DNA from: Paludibacter sp. UBA6032
Lineage (GTDB): Bacteria > Bacteroidota > Bacteroidia > Bacteroidales > Paludibacteraceae
Assembly (NCBI GenBank): GCA_002427885.1
Contig: DIZI01000008.1
Location: 221,646 to 285,645, forward strand
Reading direction: 5' to 3'
DNA: 64,000 bases
In this document: piece by piece, positions 27,057 to 36,732 of the stretch
Layout of the letters: every line of letters starts with the position of its first letter
How positions within the stretch are numbered: the first letter of the stretch is position 1
Notes under the pieces: model-generated
Database searches by the model: none
Seen by the model: only the letters and a program-made list of their open reading frames with translations
Told to the model about the DNA's origin: nothing
Program-made: the position numbers and the translations under genes

Positions 27057-27863
27057 ATGAAACCAATACTTAAATATATAATCATTTCCTTTTTTGCCTT
27101 GTTGGTTATTGGATATTTTGTATTTATATTGGGACATTTTTCAGGAAGAAGTAAGGATGAAGTTTGTAAGGAGCTGGTAATTGAATTTCTGGACAGTACA
27201 AGTGTAAAGTTGATAACAGAATCTGATATTGCGGTTTTGCTTGATAAAAATGATTTAAATCCAATAGGTAAAACGATTAAACATATTCGTACCGAATCAA
27301 TTGAAGATATTTTACGCAAGAATGAATTGATAAAATCGGTGGAATGTTATAGTACGCCTTCAGGAATTGTTCATATCCGGATTATGCAACGCCATCCAAA
27401 ATTCAGAGTTGTCGGTTTTGGAAGTTATTATATTGATACCGACCGGAAAAGGATGCCGGTATCTGAAAATTTTGGAGCTTATGTTCCGGTAGTTTCCGGG
27501 CGGGTAACCGTTTCATACGCAACCGGTGAGATGTTCGATTTTATAACATATCTGGAAGATAATCCATTCTGGAATGCCCAAATTGAACAAATTTATGTCC
27601 GGGATGATAAAAAAATCGAACTCGTTCCACGTGTTGGAGATGCAATTATCATTTTAGGGACGTTGGATAATTATGCTGCAAAACTTGAAAAATTACGTAA
27701 ATTATATGTAAAGGGGTTCAGTTTAATCGGTTGGAACAGGTATAAATCCATAGATTTGGAATATAAAGATCAGGTAGTCTGTGATAAAGCTCCTTTTGAT
27801 GAAGATGAACCAGTTTTAAAGACTGAAGAAAAGAAAGATACAATTATTGTTCATAAAATATGA
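27057..27863 (+). CDS. ftsQ: Cell-division protein FtsQ
   Basis: A 268-residue bitopic protein: short cytoplasmic N-terminus, one membrane helix (about 7-28, YIIISFFALLVIGYFVFIL), then a periplasmic region with POTRA-like (EDILRKNELIKSVECYSTPSG) and FtsQ-type domains. Conservation is weak, so position between murC and ftsA is important evidence. I prefer the ATG at 27057 to a TTG at 27033. The stop overlaps the ftsA start by four bases (ATGA). Confidence 0.88.
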   Translation: MKPILKYIIISFFALLVIGYFVFILGHFSGRSKDEVCKELVIEFLDSTSVKLITESDIAVLLDKNDLNPIGKTIKHIRTESIEDILRKNELIKSVECYSTPSGIVHIRIMQRHPKFRVVGFGSYYIDTDRKRMPVSENFGAYVPVVSGRVTVSYATGEMFDFITYLEDNPFWNAQIEQIYVRDDKKIELVPRVGDAIIILGTLDNYAAKLEKLRKLYVKGFSLIGWNRYKSIDLEYKDQVVCDKAPFDEDEPVLKTEEKKDTIIVHKI

Positions 27864-29131
27864 TTTCAGATAAACAATTTATAGCTATAGATTTAGGTAG
27901 TTCCCGAATTTCGGCTATGGCAGGAGAAATACAACAAAACGGTGAACTAAGGATATTGTCGGAAGAGTTTAAAGCTTCTGATGATATCAAATGGGGTATT
28001 GTTGAACAACCTTCGGGAGCAGCATTCAAAGTAAGTGAATTGCAAAAGTTACTTCAAAACAGTGCTAAAATTCCCGATATTTCAATGGTTTCTGTCAGTA
28101 TAGGAGCAAAAAGCATGAAACATATGCAGGTTTCAATAAGTCGTTTTGTTGGGAAACCGAATGTAGTCTCCGAATCATTATTAGATGATATGCTGGAAGA
28201 GTGCAAAAGGAAATCTGAAAAAGCAGATATCACAATTTTCGATGTGATTCCACTTTCTTATCAGTTAGATGGAAATCGAATGGATGAACCGGCAGGAAAA
28301 AAAGGAATTCAATTATCAGGAGAATATCTTGTCATATATGGAAATTCTAATATAAAAATGGAATTGGAGCGTTGTTTTGACCGGACCGGAATTCGGTTGG
28401 AATACTGCCCGTTGGCTGTAGAATCTTTATCGGCGGCTTTGCTCGAAGATGAAGAACGTGAAGAAGGCTGTGCCCTGATAAATTTTGGTGCAACAACCAC
28501 TACTTTGGCAGTTTATGCCGAAGGTGCTCTTCAACATTTACTGGTTGTGCCGTTAGGTGCAAAGAACATTACCAAAGATATTCAAGAGTTGGGAATTTCA
28601 GAAGCGAATGCCGAGCGTTTGAAATGTTTAAAAGGTATCGCAGTGGAGAGTTTAGTAGAACAACCGATTTATGTTCAGGTTCCCTCGGCTGATGATTTGA
28701 GTGTTCCTGTTCGCATATCAACACAATTTTTGGCAACAATTATCGAAGCCCGGTTAGAAGAAATCATGCAACCAATTTTCGATGTAATCAATCGACTCTC
28801 ATTTACTCTTGAAGCCGGTATTATTCTTTCGGGCGGAGGATCCAAATTATCCAATATCATTGATTTTATTGTCGATAAAACCGACATTAATGTTCGTTTT
28901 GGTGATCACTCCGGGTGGCTTACCAACGATACACCCGAACGGTTTTACGATCCTTGTTATGCGCAATTGGTAGGAACTATATTATTGACTGAGGAATATC
29001 GTAAAGAACATCCCGTCGAGCAAACAATAGTGGATCCTGTTAAAGGTCCTAAAATTCCAAAAAAGAAACCCTGGGATAAACTGGCAGATGGTTTCATTAA
29101 TTTTTTTGGGGATGAAAATAAATTGAATTAA
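27860..29131 (+). CDS. ftsA: Cell-division actin homologue FtsA
   Basis: A 423-residue actin-fold ATPase that tethers FtsZ to the membrane. The phosphate 1 loop is AIDLGSSRISAMAGE, a second nucleotide motif is ALINFGATTTTLAVY and the adenosine motif is GIILSGGGSKLSN. The end (KLADGFINFFGDENKLN) can form the membrane-binding amphipathic helix. Start overlaps ftsQ by four bases, and ftsZ follows after 99 bp. Confidence 0.95.
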   Translation: MISDKQFIAIDLGSSRISAMAGEIQQNGELRILSEEFKASDDIKWGIVEQPSGAAFKVSELQKLLQNSAKIPDISMVSVSIGAKSMKHMQVSISRFVGKPNVVSESLLDDMLEECKRKSEKADITIFDVIPLSYQLDGNRMDEPAGKKGIQLSGEYLVIYGNSNIKMELERCFDRTGIRLEYCPLAVESLSAALLEDEEREEGCALINFGATTTTLAVYAEGALQHLLVVPLGAKNITKDIQELGISEANAERLKCLKGIAVESLVEQPIYVQVPSADDLSVPVRISTQFLATIIEARLEEIMQPIFDVINRLSFTLEAGIILSGGGSKLSNIIDFIVDKTDINVRFGDHSGWLTNDTPERFYDPCYAQLVGTILLTEEYRKEHPVEQTIVDPVKGPKIPKKKPWDKLADGFINFFGDENKLN

Positions 29132-29230
29132 TTAAATCAGAAAATTGAAAGATATAAATTTAGGAGTAAACTATACGCATAAGTAATGTGAACTTTTAAA
29201 CTATAAAACAAAACAAATAAATCAGAATAT

Positions 29231-30514
29231 ATGGGTTATATAGATGACAGTTTGCCTTTAGAATTGCCCTTGGTTGACAGTTCGATTATCAAAGTGATAG
29301 GTGTCGGCGGTGGTGGTGGTAATGCCGTCAACCACATGTATCGTCAGGGAATTACTGATGTTTCTTTTGTGGTTTGTAATACAGATAATCAGGCGTTGGT
29401 AAAATCACCGGTGCCCATTAAAATCCAGTTGGGTCAGGATACTACCGAAGGATTGGGTGCAGGCGGAAAACCCGAGGTTGCCCGACGTGCCGCCGAGGAA
29501 TCGATAGATAAAATTCAAAATCTGTTGAAAGACAATACTAAAATGGTGTTTATTACAGCCGGAATGGGTGGCGGAACCGGTACAGGTGCCTCACCGGTTG
29601 TAGCTAAAGCAGCACACGACCTTGGCATCCTGACTGTGGCTATTGTTACTATTCCCTTTGCTTTCGAAGGGAATATGAAGATACGCCAGGCACTCGAAGG
29701 AGTGGCGGCTCTGAGTGAGCATGTAGATGCCATTCTGGTCATCAATAATGAAAAATTAAAGGAAATTTATCCTGATCTGGAACTTTCCAATGCTTTTGCC
29801 AAAGCAGATGATGTCCTGACAAATGCCGCTAAAGCCATTGCCGAAATTATAACTGTTCCCGGTTATATAAACACTGACTTTGCCGATGTGTACAGCATTA
29901 TGAAAGATGGTAATGTGGCTATTATGAATACAGGTTATGCCTCAGGTGAAAACCGTATTACAAAAGCCATTGCCGATGCTCTTAATTCTCCGTTACTGAA
30001 TACAAGTGATGTGAGTGGTGCAAGTAAGATTTTGTTGAGTTTGTATTGTTCCAATACCGATCAGATACGTATGGAAGAGGTTGATCAGATTCATCACTTT
30101 ATGTCGACTGTGGGCGAAAATGTACAGGTAATTTGGGGAGCCAGTTTTGATGATGCATTGGGCGAAAATGTAAAGATAACTCTTATTGCCACCGGTTTTG
30201 ATGTGAGTGATATACCGGGTATGCCCGCAGCGGCTGTTAAAGCAGTACACAAACGTATTCACAGCATGGAACCGTCTAAAGTTCTTGAAACCATTACCCT
30301 CGATGATGAGCCCGTAACTGAATTATCCGATGTTGAACCCGAGGAGCCCAAAAAGGCGGATACCGATAAGGCATTTCAACAATACTATGGAAAAGTTACC
30401 GAACCTGAGCCGGAACCGGAACTTCCAACTTTTACGCTGGATGATTTGGATGATGAAACTACCATGAAAACAGTAGAGAATATTCCTGCATGGAGAAGAC
30501 GGTTGATGAAGTAA
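29231..30514 (+). CDS. ftsZ: Cell-division tubulin homologue FtsZ
   Basis: A 427-residue GTPase that forms the Z-ring. GTP site GVGGGGGNAVNHM, tubulin signature GGGTGTGASPVVA, and synergy-loop region NTDFADVYSIM. A variable acidic linker of about 75 residues precedes the conserved C-terminal peptide (NIPAWRRRL) that contacts FtsA. It is the last cell-division gene of the cluster. Confidence 0.98.
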   Translation: MGYIDDSLPLELPLVDSSIIKVIGVGGGGGNAVNHMYRQGITDVSFVVCNTDNQALVKSPVPIKIQLGQDTTEGLGAGGKPEVARRAAEESIDKIQNLLKDNTKMVFITAGMGGGTGTGASPVVAKAAHDLGILTVAIVTIPFAFEGNMKIRQALEGVAALSEHVDAILVINNEKLKEIYPDLELSNAFAKADDVLTNAAKAIAEIITVPGYINTDFADVYSIMKDGNVAIMNTGYASGENRITKAIADALNSPLLNTSDVSGASKILLSLYCSNTDQIRMEEVDQIHHFMSTVGENVQVIWGASFDDALGENVKITLIATGFDVSDIPGMPAAAVKAVHKRIHSMEPSKVLETITLDDEPVTELSDVEPEEPKKADTDKAFQQYYGKVTEPEPEPELPTFTLDDLDDETTMKTVENIPAWRRRLMK

Positions 30515-30621
30515 ATTTGCGATTAATTCTCTGAATGGAACTATATACAGATTGTAAATTAGATGTGTAACACTAAATAAAATGCTTTTTATTCTTCTAA
30601 GAGTAGGAAGCTCCAAAAAAA

Positions 30622-31077
30622 ATGGAAGATTTATATGAAAGAGTAAGCGGTGATATAAAAACCGCAATGTTAGCACGTGATAAAGTGGCTCTTGAAGCCA
30701 TTCGTGGAATAAAGAAAGAGTTTATTGAAGCCAGAACTGTAAAGGGTGGAGATGGAACCATGTCCGATGATGTTGCAGTGAAAATTCTGCAAAAGATGAT
30801 CAAACAGCGCAAAGAATCGGCACAGATTTATGTTGAACAAAACCGCCCAGAATTAGCCGAAAACGAGTTAGCTGAAGTAGCTGTTATCGAACGTTACCTT
30901 CCTGCTCAAATGAGCGATGAAGAACTGGAAGCGGCTGTGGCAGGTGTTATTGCACAACTTGGTGCAAGCGGTCCGCAGGATATGGGCAAAGTAATGGGTG
31001 TAGCCAGTAAGCAACTTGCAGGTAAGACCGAAGGCAGATTAATTTCAGAAAAAGTGAAAGCATTGCTTGCAAAATAA
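30622..31077 (+). CDS. GatB/YqeY domain protein
   Basis: A 151-residue protein matching the YqeY family, which corresponds to the C-terminal tRNA-interacting domain of the amidotransferase subunit GatB but occurs alone. Features: LYERVSGDIKTAMLARDK at the start, RKESAQIYVEQNRPELAE, IERYLPAQMSDEEL and MGKVMGVASKQLAGKTEGR near the end. It follows ftsZ by 107 bp and is closed by the hairpin at 31131. Function of stand-alone members is not firmly established. Confidence 0.92.
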   Translation: MEDLYERVSGDIKTAMLARDKVALEAIRGIKKEFIEARTVKGGDGTMSDDVAVKILQKMIKQRKESAQIYVEQNRPELAENELAEVAVIERYLPAQMSDEELEAAVAGVIAQLGASGPQDMGKVMGVASKQLAGKTEGRLISEKVKALLAK

Positions 31078-31130
31078 TGTTTGCATTTCTTATGTCTTTA
31101 TTGAATTAAAACATTGAAGTGGAATTATAT

Positions 31131-31169
31131 AAAAAAGCCTTTGAAACATTTTGTTTCAAAGGCTTTTTT
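31131..31169. terminator. Bidirectional terminator between yqeY-like gene and skp genes
   Basis: GCCTTTGAAAC (31137-31147) and GTTTCAAAGGC (31153-31163) form a perfect 11-bp stem with a five-base loop. It is flanked by AAAAAA on the left and TTTTTT on the right, so it works for both converging transcripts. Confidence 0.93.
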
Positions 31170-31185
31170 ATTTTCTTGTTGAACC

Positions 31186-31692
31186 TTATTTAAGACCCAG
31201 TTTCTTTTTTACTAATGCTGTGACATCATTCGAATTAGGCGATTGGTAAATAATACTTTGTGAACTTAAATCGAAGATATACAAATACTTGTTTTCAGCA
31301 CCTACTTCATTGATTGCTTTCTTTACTTTTTCAATTACCGGAGCAAATAGTTCTTGTTGTTTCTTTTGCAAATCAGTACTGGCTGTTTGATTGAAAGTTG
31401 TAATCCGTTGCTCGATTTCTACAATCTCCGCTTGACGGGCCTGTTTAATGCTCTCCGGCATGGTTGCCTGTTTTTCCTGGTATTCTTTGATTTTTCCATT
31501 GTACTCTTCACGCATTTTTGACAATTCGTTTTCCCACTGACTTTGCAGGTCCTGGATTGTCTTTTCGATGGTTGCACGTTCGGGCATTAATGTCAAAATC
31601 TCTTGTGAATTAATATGACCAAGTTTTGTTTCTTGAGCCATCAAACTAATAGGTAATGCAAAAAGCAATAAGAGAGCAATTTTTTTTAACAT
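31186..31692 (-). CDS. OmpH/Skp-family periplasmic chaperone (copy 1)
   Basis: A 168-residue secreted protein with signal peptide MLKKIALLLLFALPISLMAQ and a long helical, coiled-coil middle rich in Q, E and K (ENELSKMREEYNGKIKEYQEK), the prongs of the Skp fold. Skp escorts unfolded outer-membrane proteins to BamA. It is last in the bamA transcript and next to a second skp gene; tandem skp copies after bamA are common in Bacteroidetes. Confidence 0.92.
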   Translation of the reverse strand: MLKKIALLLLFALPISLMAQETKLGHINSQEILTLMPERATIEKTIQDLQSQWENELSKMREEYNGKIKEYQEKQATMPESIKQARQAEIVEIEQRITTFNQTASTDLQKKQQELFAPVIEKVKKAINEVGAENKYLYIFDLSSQSIIYQSPNSNDVTALVKKKLGLK

Positions 31693-31748
31693 GATATTTT
31701 TTTTTAGTTGTTTATATTTGTGTGAAAAAGTAATGCAAAAGTATATAA

Positions 31749-32264
31749 TTATTTTGAAAATCCCAACTTTTCAAGAACTACATCGCTAATGTCTAATTTA
31801 GGAGATGTAAAGATAACATTCATTGATGAACTTTTATCAAAAACCAGTTCGATATCTTTTTCTTTACTTATCTCCTGAATGGCAGTATAAACGTCATCCT
31901 GAATCGGTTTCATCAAACTTTCACGTTTTTTAAATAATTCGCCATCGGCTCCAAAGTATTTCCGTTTCAATTCCTGAGCTGCTTTTTCTTTAGCAACTAT
32001 TTCTTCTTCCCGTTTTGTTTTCATGTCTTCCGAAAGGAAGACAAGTTCTGTTTGATAGTTTTTGTACATGGTTTGTACTTCCTGCATTTGAGCTTCCACT
32101 TCCGATTGCCATTTTTTTGAAACCTGGTTGAGCTGTTCATTTGCAGTTTCGTAAGCAGGAATATTTTTCATAATATATTCCATATCAACCATGGCAAATT
32201 TTTGTGCGCTTACAGCAAAAGAAATACCCGCCAATAAGCAGAGTGACAAAATTAGTTTTTTCAT
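31749..32264 (-). CDS. OmpH/Skp-family periplasmic chaperone (copy 2)
   Basis: A 171-residue secreted protein with signal peptide MKKLILSLCLLAGISFAVSA and a helical region (EMQ..YKNYQTELVFLSEDM, KTKREEEIVAKEKAAQELK). It shares the OmpH/Skp architecture with its neighbour but is clearly diverged. It lies between bamA and skp copy 1, so the three are probably cotranscribed and act together in outer-membrane protein biogenesis. Confidence 0.92.
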   Translation of the reverse strand: MKKLILSLCLLAGISFAVSAQKFAMVDMEYIMKNIPAYETANEQLNQVSKKWQSEVEAQMQEVQTMYKNYQTELVFLSEDMKTKREEEIVAKEKAAQELKRKYFGADGELFKKRESLMKPIQDDVYTAIQEISKEKDIELVFDKSSSMNVIFTSPKLDISDVVLEKLGFSK

Positions 32265-32362
32265 ATCTATTCCTTGTTAATGGTTTTCAGAAATTAATAA
32301 TGTTGATTTCTTTACAAATTCTTTGCCAGAATTTATTGCATTATTATTAAAAGGTAATATTC

Positions 32363-35005
32363 TTAAAGTTCCTGACCTAAGACAAAGTGAAATTGACTAC
32401 CTCCAATTGTTCCGTTGACTCTGTCTTTATCGAATCCATAACCCCAGTCAATTCCCATCATTCCAAACATTGGTAGGAAAATCCGTACACCAACACCGGC
32501 TGTTCGTTTTAAATCAAATGGATTATAGTCTGAAATTTTATTAAAGCAGTTTCCGGCTTCAACAAAAGAAAGGACATAAATTGTAGCCGATTGTTCCAAT
32601 GATAAAGGATAATGTAATTCCATTGTAAATTTGTTATATAAATAACCTACGTTGGAACCAACTCTGGAGTCATAAGGTGTTAGCGAACCGCTTAAGTAAC
32701 CACGCATAGCCACATATTCCGATCCATAGCTTGAATAGTTGGACATTCCATCACCTCCCATAATAAATGTTTCGTAAGGCGAACGGGCATTTTTATTATA
32801 ATCACCCAAATAGGCAAACATCGCCCTTCCCATTAATACTAATTTGTTATCAGCAGTAAGTGGAATATAGGTTTTACCGCTAAAGGTCCATTTATGGTAT
32901 TCAATCCATTTGTACCGTTCGGTATTTGTCATATTTGGATCTGCATAATCCTTACCGTTAAGGGCTGAATAGGGTGGTGTTATTTTTAATCCTAACGAAA
33001 ATGCAGAACCTGAACGGGTATAAATAGGATTGTCAATTGAGCTCCGGCTTAAAGTAAGATTCACGCTGAAATTGTTGTAATTCCCATCTGTTAATGGTGG
33101 TAAGTAGTACCACTTTTTAAGCATAAACAATTGATACGAAAGTTCAGCCTGAAAAACAAAATAATCATCCGGCCAGCTCAGACGTTTACCATAACCTATT
33201 GAAGCCCCAACTGTCCGCATGTATTTCTCAGGATCCATTTCACTTTGATACAGGCTGCTTGCTCCTGTATTATAATTACTGCCATAGCTACTTCCACCGT
33301 ATCCACCATAATTATACATCGAATTAAGATAGCTGCTGTTATAGCTCGAATAACGGTCACTTACTGCTGATTGTGTTGAATAATACACCGAGGCAGATAA
33401 TGAGTTTGGACGTTTACCACCTAACCATGGTTCAAGGAAGGACATACTGACTGAGGAATATGATTGTCCGTTTGTTCTGCCGTTTAATGTGAAAGTTTGT
33501 CCTTCGCCTTGTGGTACTATGCGATATGTTTCAGGCCGGAATAAATTCTGAATAGCAAAATTACTGAACTTTAGTCCAATGCTACCCACAACACCGGTTG
33601 ATCCCCAACCCGCAGAGAATTCGATTTGATCACTTCCTTTAGTTTCCAGGTTATAATTAATATCAACAGTTCCATTTTCCTGATTCGGTTGTATATCGGG
33701 CGTTATTTTCTCAGGATCGAAATGGCCCATTTGAGCTAATTCACGCAACGAACGCATGATAGCATCCTGACTGTATAATTCACCCGGTTTAGTTCGCAAT
33801 TCGCGACGAACCACATGTTCATAAACCCGGGTATTCCCTTTAATTCTTATCTCATTTATGGTGGCAGGCTTTCCTTCATACATGCGCATCTCAAAGTCGA
33901 TGGAATCACTATTTATCTGAACTTCGACAGGATCGATTTGGAAAAACAAATACCCCCGGTCTTTGTACAGTTTACTCACAGCAGTGTTTTCATCTGTCTC
34001 TAATCTCTCCATCAGCAATTTGTGATTATAAACATCTCCTTTTTTTATTCCCAGTTTAAGATCCAAGAATTCATAAGGATAGATTGTATTTCCTATCCAT
34101 TTGATATTTCCGAAATAATATTTTTTACCTTCGTTGACATGTATATAAACATTAACGGTTTTATTATCAAAAGGTACTACACTATCGCTCACGATATAAG
34201 CGTCGCGATATCCAATTTCGTTGTATTTATCAATAAGTGCCAGTTTGTCTTTTTCGTACTCTTCTTTTACAAACTTCTTTGTTCTGAAAAAGTTACGCCA
34301 GTTATTATCATTTGTTTTTTTCATTACTCTGTTTATCTGGTTGTGATTCAGAGCCACATTTCCAGTATAAATAAGTTGATGAATCTTTGTTTTTAATTTT
34401 TTATCAACATTGATATCTACTATTACATGTCCTGGTTTACTTGGGTCATTACGCTGATATACATTAACCAATACATTCAAAAATCCTTTTTCTTCCATGA
34501 ATTTTTCAATTACTTTCTTCGCTCTATCAGAAATATCAGGAGTTATTTGATTCCCTTTCACAATGCCTATCTTTAGATCAAGATCATCAATTTCGGATTT
34601 TTTCAGCCCGTTGTAATTTATTTCCGATACTCTTGGACGCTGTTTCAACTCAATGGTTAACCATACTTTACCATCCTTTATTTTGTTGGCCAAAATCTTC
34701 ACATCCGAGAAAAGTCCTTGTTTCCAAAACCTTTTTACCGCATTGGTAATTGCATCACCGGGAACATTGACAATATCCCCTACGGCAAGTCCCGAAAAAC
34801 CTATAAGAACGAAGTCTTCGTAATTATCTGCACCTATAACCTTAATGTTAGCAATTTCATATTTAGGAGTCTGAGTGCTATATTCTATAACAGGCAAATC
34901 GGTTGAGTCAATGGTTGTAGTATCTTTTTCTATGGTAGTTTGTGCAACAAGAAGCTGACTAAAAAGAAATATCAATGAAAAAGAGAAAAGTGTTTTGTGT
35001 TGCAT
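32363..35005 (-). CDS. bamA: Outer-membrane protein assembly factor BamA (Omp85)
   Basis: An 880-residue outer-membrane protein: signal peptide ending in LLVAQ, five POTRA domains (about residues 45-425) and a C-terminal 16-strand Omp85 barrel with MRGY in strand 12 (VAMRGYLSGSL) and a barrel-closing C-terminus. It folds other barrel proteins into the outer membrane. Residues about 545-592 form a Tyr/Ser/Gly-rich low-complexity insertion with YNYGGYGGSSYGSNYN, placed in an external loop. It lies between uppS and two skp genes. Confidence 0.95.
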   Translation of the reverse strand: MQHKTLFSFSLIFLFSQLLVAQTTIEKDTTTIDSTDLPVIEYSTQTPKYEIANIKVIGADNYEDFVLIGFSGLAVGDIVNVPGDAITNAVKRFWKQGLFSDVKILANKIKDGKVWLTIELKQRPRVSEINYNGLKKSEIDDLDLKIGIVKGNQITPDISDRAKKVIEKFMEEKGFLNVLVNVYQRNDPSKPGHVIVDINVDKKLKTKIHQLIYTGNVALNHNQINRVMKKTNDNNWRNFFRTKKFVKEEYEKDKLALIDKYNEIGYRDAYIVSDSVVPFDNKTVNVYIHVNEGKKYYFGNIKWIGNTIYPYEFLDLKLGIKKGDVYNHKLLMERLETDENTAVSKLYKDRGYLFFQIDPVEVQINSDSIDFEMRMYEGKPATINEIRIKGNTRVYEHVVRRELRTKPGELYSQDAIMRSLRELAQMGHFDPEKITPDIQPNQENGTVDINYNLETKGSDQIEFSAGWGSTGVVGSIGLKFSNFAIQNLFRPETYRIVPQGEGQTFTLNGRTNGQSYSSVSMSFLEPWLGGKRPNSLSASVYYSTQSAVSDRYSSYNSSYLNSMYNYGGYGGSSYGSNYNTGASSLYQSEMDPEKYMRTVGASIGYGKRLSWPDDYFVFQAELSYQLFMLKKWYYLPPLTDGNYNNFSVNLTLSRSSIDNPIYTRSGSAFSLGLKITPPYSALNGKDYADPNMTNTERYKWIEYHKWTFSGKTYIPLTADNKLVLMGRAMFAYLGDYNKNARSPYETFIMGGDGMSNYSSYGSEYVAMRGYLSGSLTPYDSRVGSNVGYLYNKFTMELHYPLSLEQSATIYVLSFVEAGNCFNKISDYNPFDLKRTAGVGVRIFLPMFGMMGIDWGYGFDKDRVNGTIGGSQFHFVLGQEL

Positions 35006-35102
35006 AATTATATTTTGGTGTGTCGAAATACGATTTTTAATGCATATTTAATAATGCATGATTCATAATTGGTTTTAGAAAATAGTTTTTCTGAGGTTTG
35101 AT

Positions 35103-35834
35103 TTATTTTCCAAAACGACGTTCCCGCTGTTGGAATTCGTAAATAGCTTCATATAAATTTTCTTTACGGAATGCCGGCCAGTGAATTTTGGTGAAATATA
35201 ATTCTGTGTATGCTAGTTGCCAGAGCAGAAAATTACTGATTCGTTCTTCACCACTGGTTCGAATCAATAAATCCGGATCAGGAATTGATTTCGTTGTCAT
35301 GTGGTTACTTATAAGTTCTTCGTTGATTTCGTCAGTAGAATAATTGCCTGCCATTACTTCCGTACAAATCATTTTAAGAGCGTTGGTGATTTCCCAACGT
35401 GAAGAATAGCTGAGCGCCAATACCAGTGATAAACCGGTATTCTGACTTGTTTTAGCTATGCATCGTTGTAATTTCTCACTTGCATTTCCTGGTAATCGGC
35501 TTAAATCACCAATTGCCATCAGGCGAACATTGTTTTTATCGAGAGTTGGGGTTTCCTTTTCTATCGTATCAATCAGTAATTCCATTAACGCATCAACTTC
35601 TTCCTGAGGCCTGCTCCAGTTCTCTGTCGAAAATGCATACAATGTGAGATATTGAATTCCAATCTCTGCGGCAGTTTCTGTTGTTTCCCGTACTGAAGTA
35701 ACACCGTTCTGATGTCCGAAAATCCGATCGAAACCACGCTCCTGTGCCCAACGACCATTACCATCCATAATAACGGCTATGTGTTTTGGTAGATTGGTTT
35801 TATCAATTTTCTCTTTAAAAGAAGACATGTTCAA
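35103..35834 (-). CDS. uppS: Undecaprenyl pyrophosphate synthase (cis-prenyltransferase)
   Basis: A 243-residue soluble enzyme that adds isopentenyl units to farnesyl diphosphate to make the C55 carrier of cell-wall precursors. Signature HIAVIMDGNGRWAQERG (catalytic Asp24), then TLYAFSTENWSRP and the C-terminal DLLIRTSGEERISNFLLWQ. The start could also be the ATG six bases further in. It is next to bamA, a common Bacteroidetes arrangement. Confidence 0.96.
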   Translation of the reverse strand: MNMSSFKEKIDKTNLPKHIAVIMDGNGRWAQERGFDRIFGHQNGVTSVRETTETAAEIGIQYLTLYAFSTENWSRPQEEVDALMELLIDTIEKETPTLDKNNVRLMAIGDLSRLPGNASEKLQRCIAKTSQNTGLSLVLALSYSSRWEITNALKMICTEVMAGNYSTDEINEELISNHMTTKSIPDPDLLIRTSGEERISNFLLWQLAYTELYFTKIHWPAFRKENLYEAIYEFQQRERRFGK

Positions 35835-35860
35835 CGAAAGGATTAGTTAATATAAATTAC

Positions 35861-36517
35861 CTATTTATTACCTGAATTTTTGCAATCGCATTGTTTTCTC
35901 CAAATGTCATAACCTATTCCAATTGTAAAAGTGGAGAGTAAATCATTATTGGTAAAATTACTACCGTTTAAATTGTAGTTGTTATTTAAAGAAAAAATTC
36001 CTTCCATTTGGTCCGACATAGATAATCTGTTTGACCATTGGATATTCATGTTTAGTCTGTTGGCCAGTTTCACCTTTAAGCCTACTCCAAATGGAATGCT
36101 GGCGTTGAATGTTGTATTGCCGATATATAAATAGTTCATTAAGCCTAACCCTGCAAAAATATAAGGGGAAAAGGTTTTACTCATTCTCTTATTCGGGTTT
36201 TGGTCTAAATCGAAGAAATTAAATTCAGCACAAGCATCCAGCGCATTCACCTGATTTCCGATTGCATTCCCATCCCAAACAATCTTTGCTCTGTTCAATT
36301 CTGCTCTCAGGGCAATACGTGGATTGAAGCGATACCGAAAAAAAACACCATAAGCTAACCGGTTATTTTTGAAAAGCTGATTATTCGCATCACCCAGATA
36401 GTAAGCACCACCACCTGTCAGGCCTATTTCTGCCACGTATTCATCTTGCGCCGAAACTTCTGAATAAGTAAAGCATAAAACGCAAAAAATGATAAATCTA
36501 ATTATTTTTAAAGTCAT
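35861..36517 (-). CDS. DUF6089-type outer-membrane beta-barrel protein
   Basis: A 218-residue protein with signal peptide ending at EVSAQ and alternating beta strands of a small barrel (YVAEIGLTGGGAYYLGDANN, FRYRFNPRIALRAELNR, and a conserved FTIGIGYDIWRKQC end). It is first in the transcript with uppS, bamA and two skp genes, and this gene order recurs in Bacteroidales. Function unknown; an accessory role in outer-membrane biogenesis is only suggested by context. Confidence 0.82.
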   Translation of the reverse strand: MTLKIIRFIIFCVLCFTYSEVSAQDEYVAEIGLTGGGAYYLGDANNQLFKNNRLAYGVFFRYRFNPRIALRAELNRAKIVWDGNAIGNQVNALDACAEFNFFDLDQNPNKRMSKTFSPYIFAGLGLMNYLYIGNTTFNASIPFGVGLKVKLANRLNMNIQWSNRLSMSDQMEGIFSLNNNYNLNGSNFTNNDLLSTFTIGIGYDIWRKQCDCKNSGNK

Positions 36518-36599
36518 AAGATACTAATGAGTTTATTTAATTAAATTTAGAACGGATTTTTTGTGTTTTAATTTTATCCATATCGTGATATTCCTGCAA

Positions 36600-36607
36600 C
36601 AAAAGTA
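36600..36607 (-). promoter_or_regulatory. Candidate -7 promoter element for the DUF6089-uppS-bamA-skp operon
   Basis: CAAAAGTA on + reads TACTTTTG on -, an exact TAnnTTTG match 83 bp before the ATG at 36517. The rest of the gap up to ybeY is AT-rich and shows nothing else. Confidence 0.5.
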
Positions 36608-36732
36608 GTGATAATCTTTTAATGTTGATAAATTGCCCCTGAAGTGAATACTTTATTTAACATATTATTGGAAAATTAGGGACTTAGTAGTAAATACCTT
36701 ATTCTGTTTGATTAAGGAAGCTTAATCTTCGT

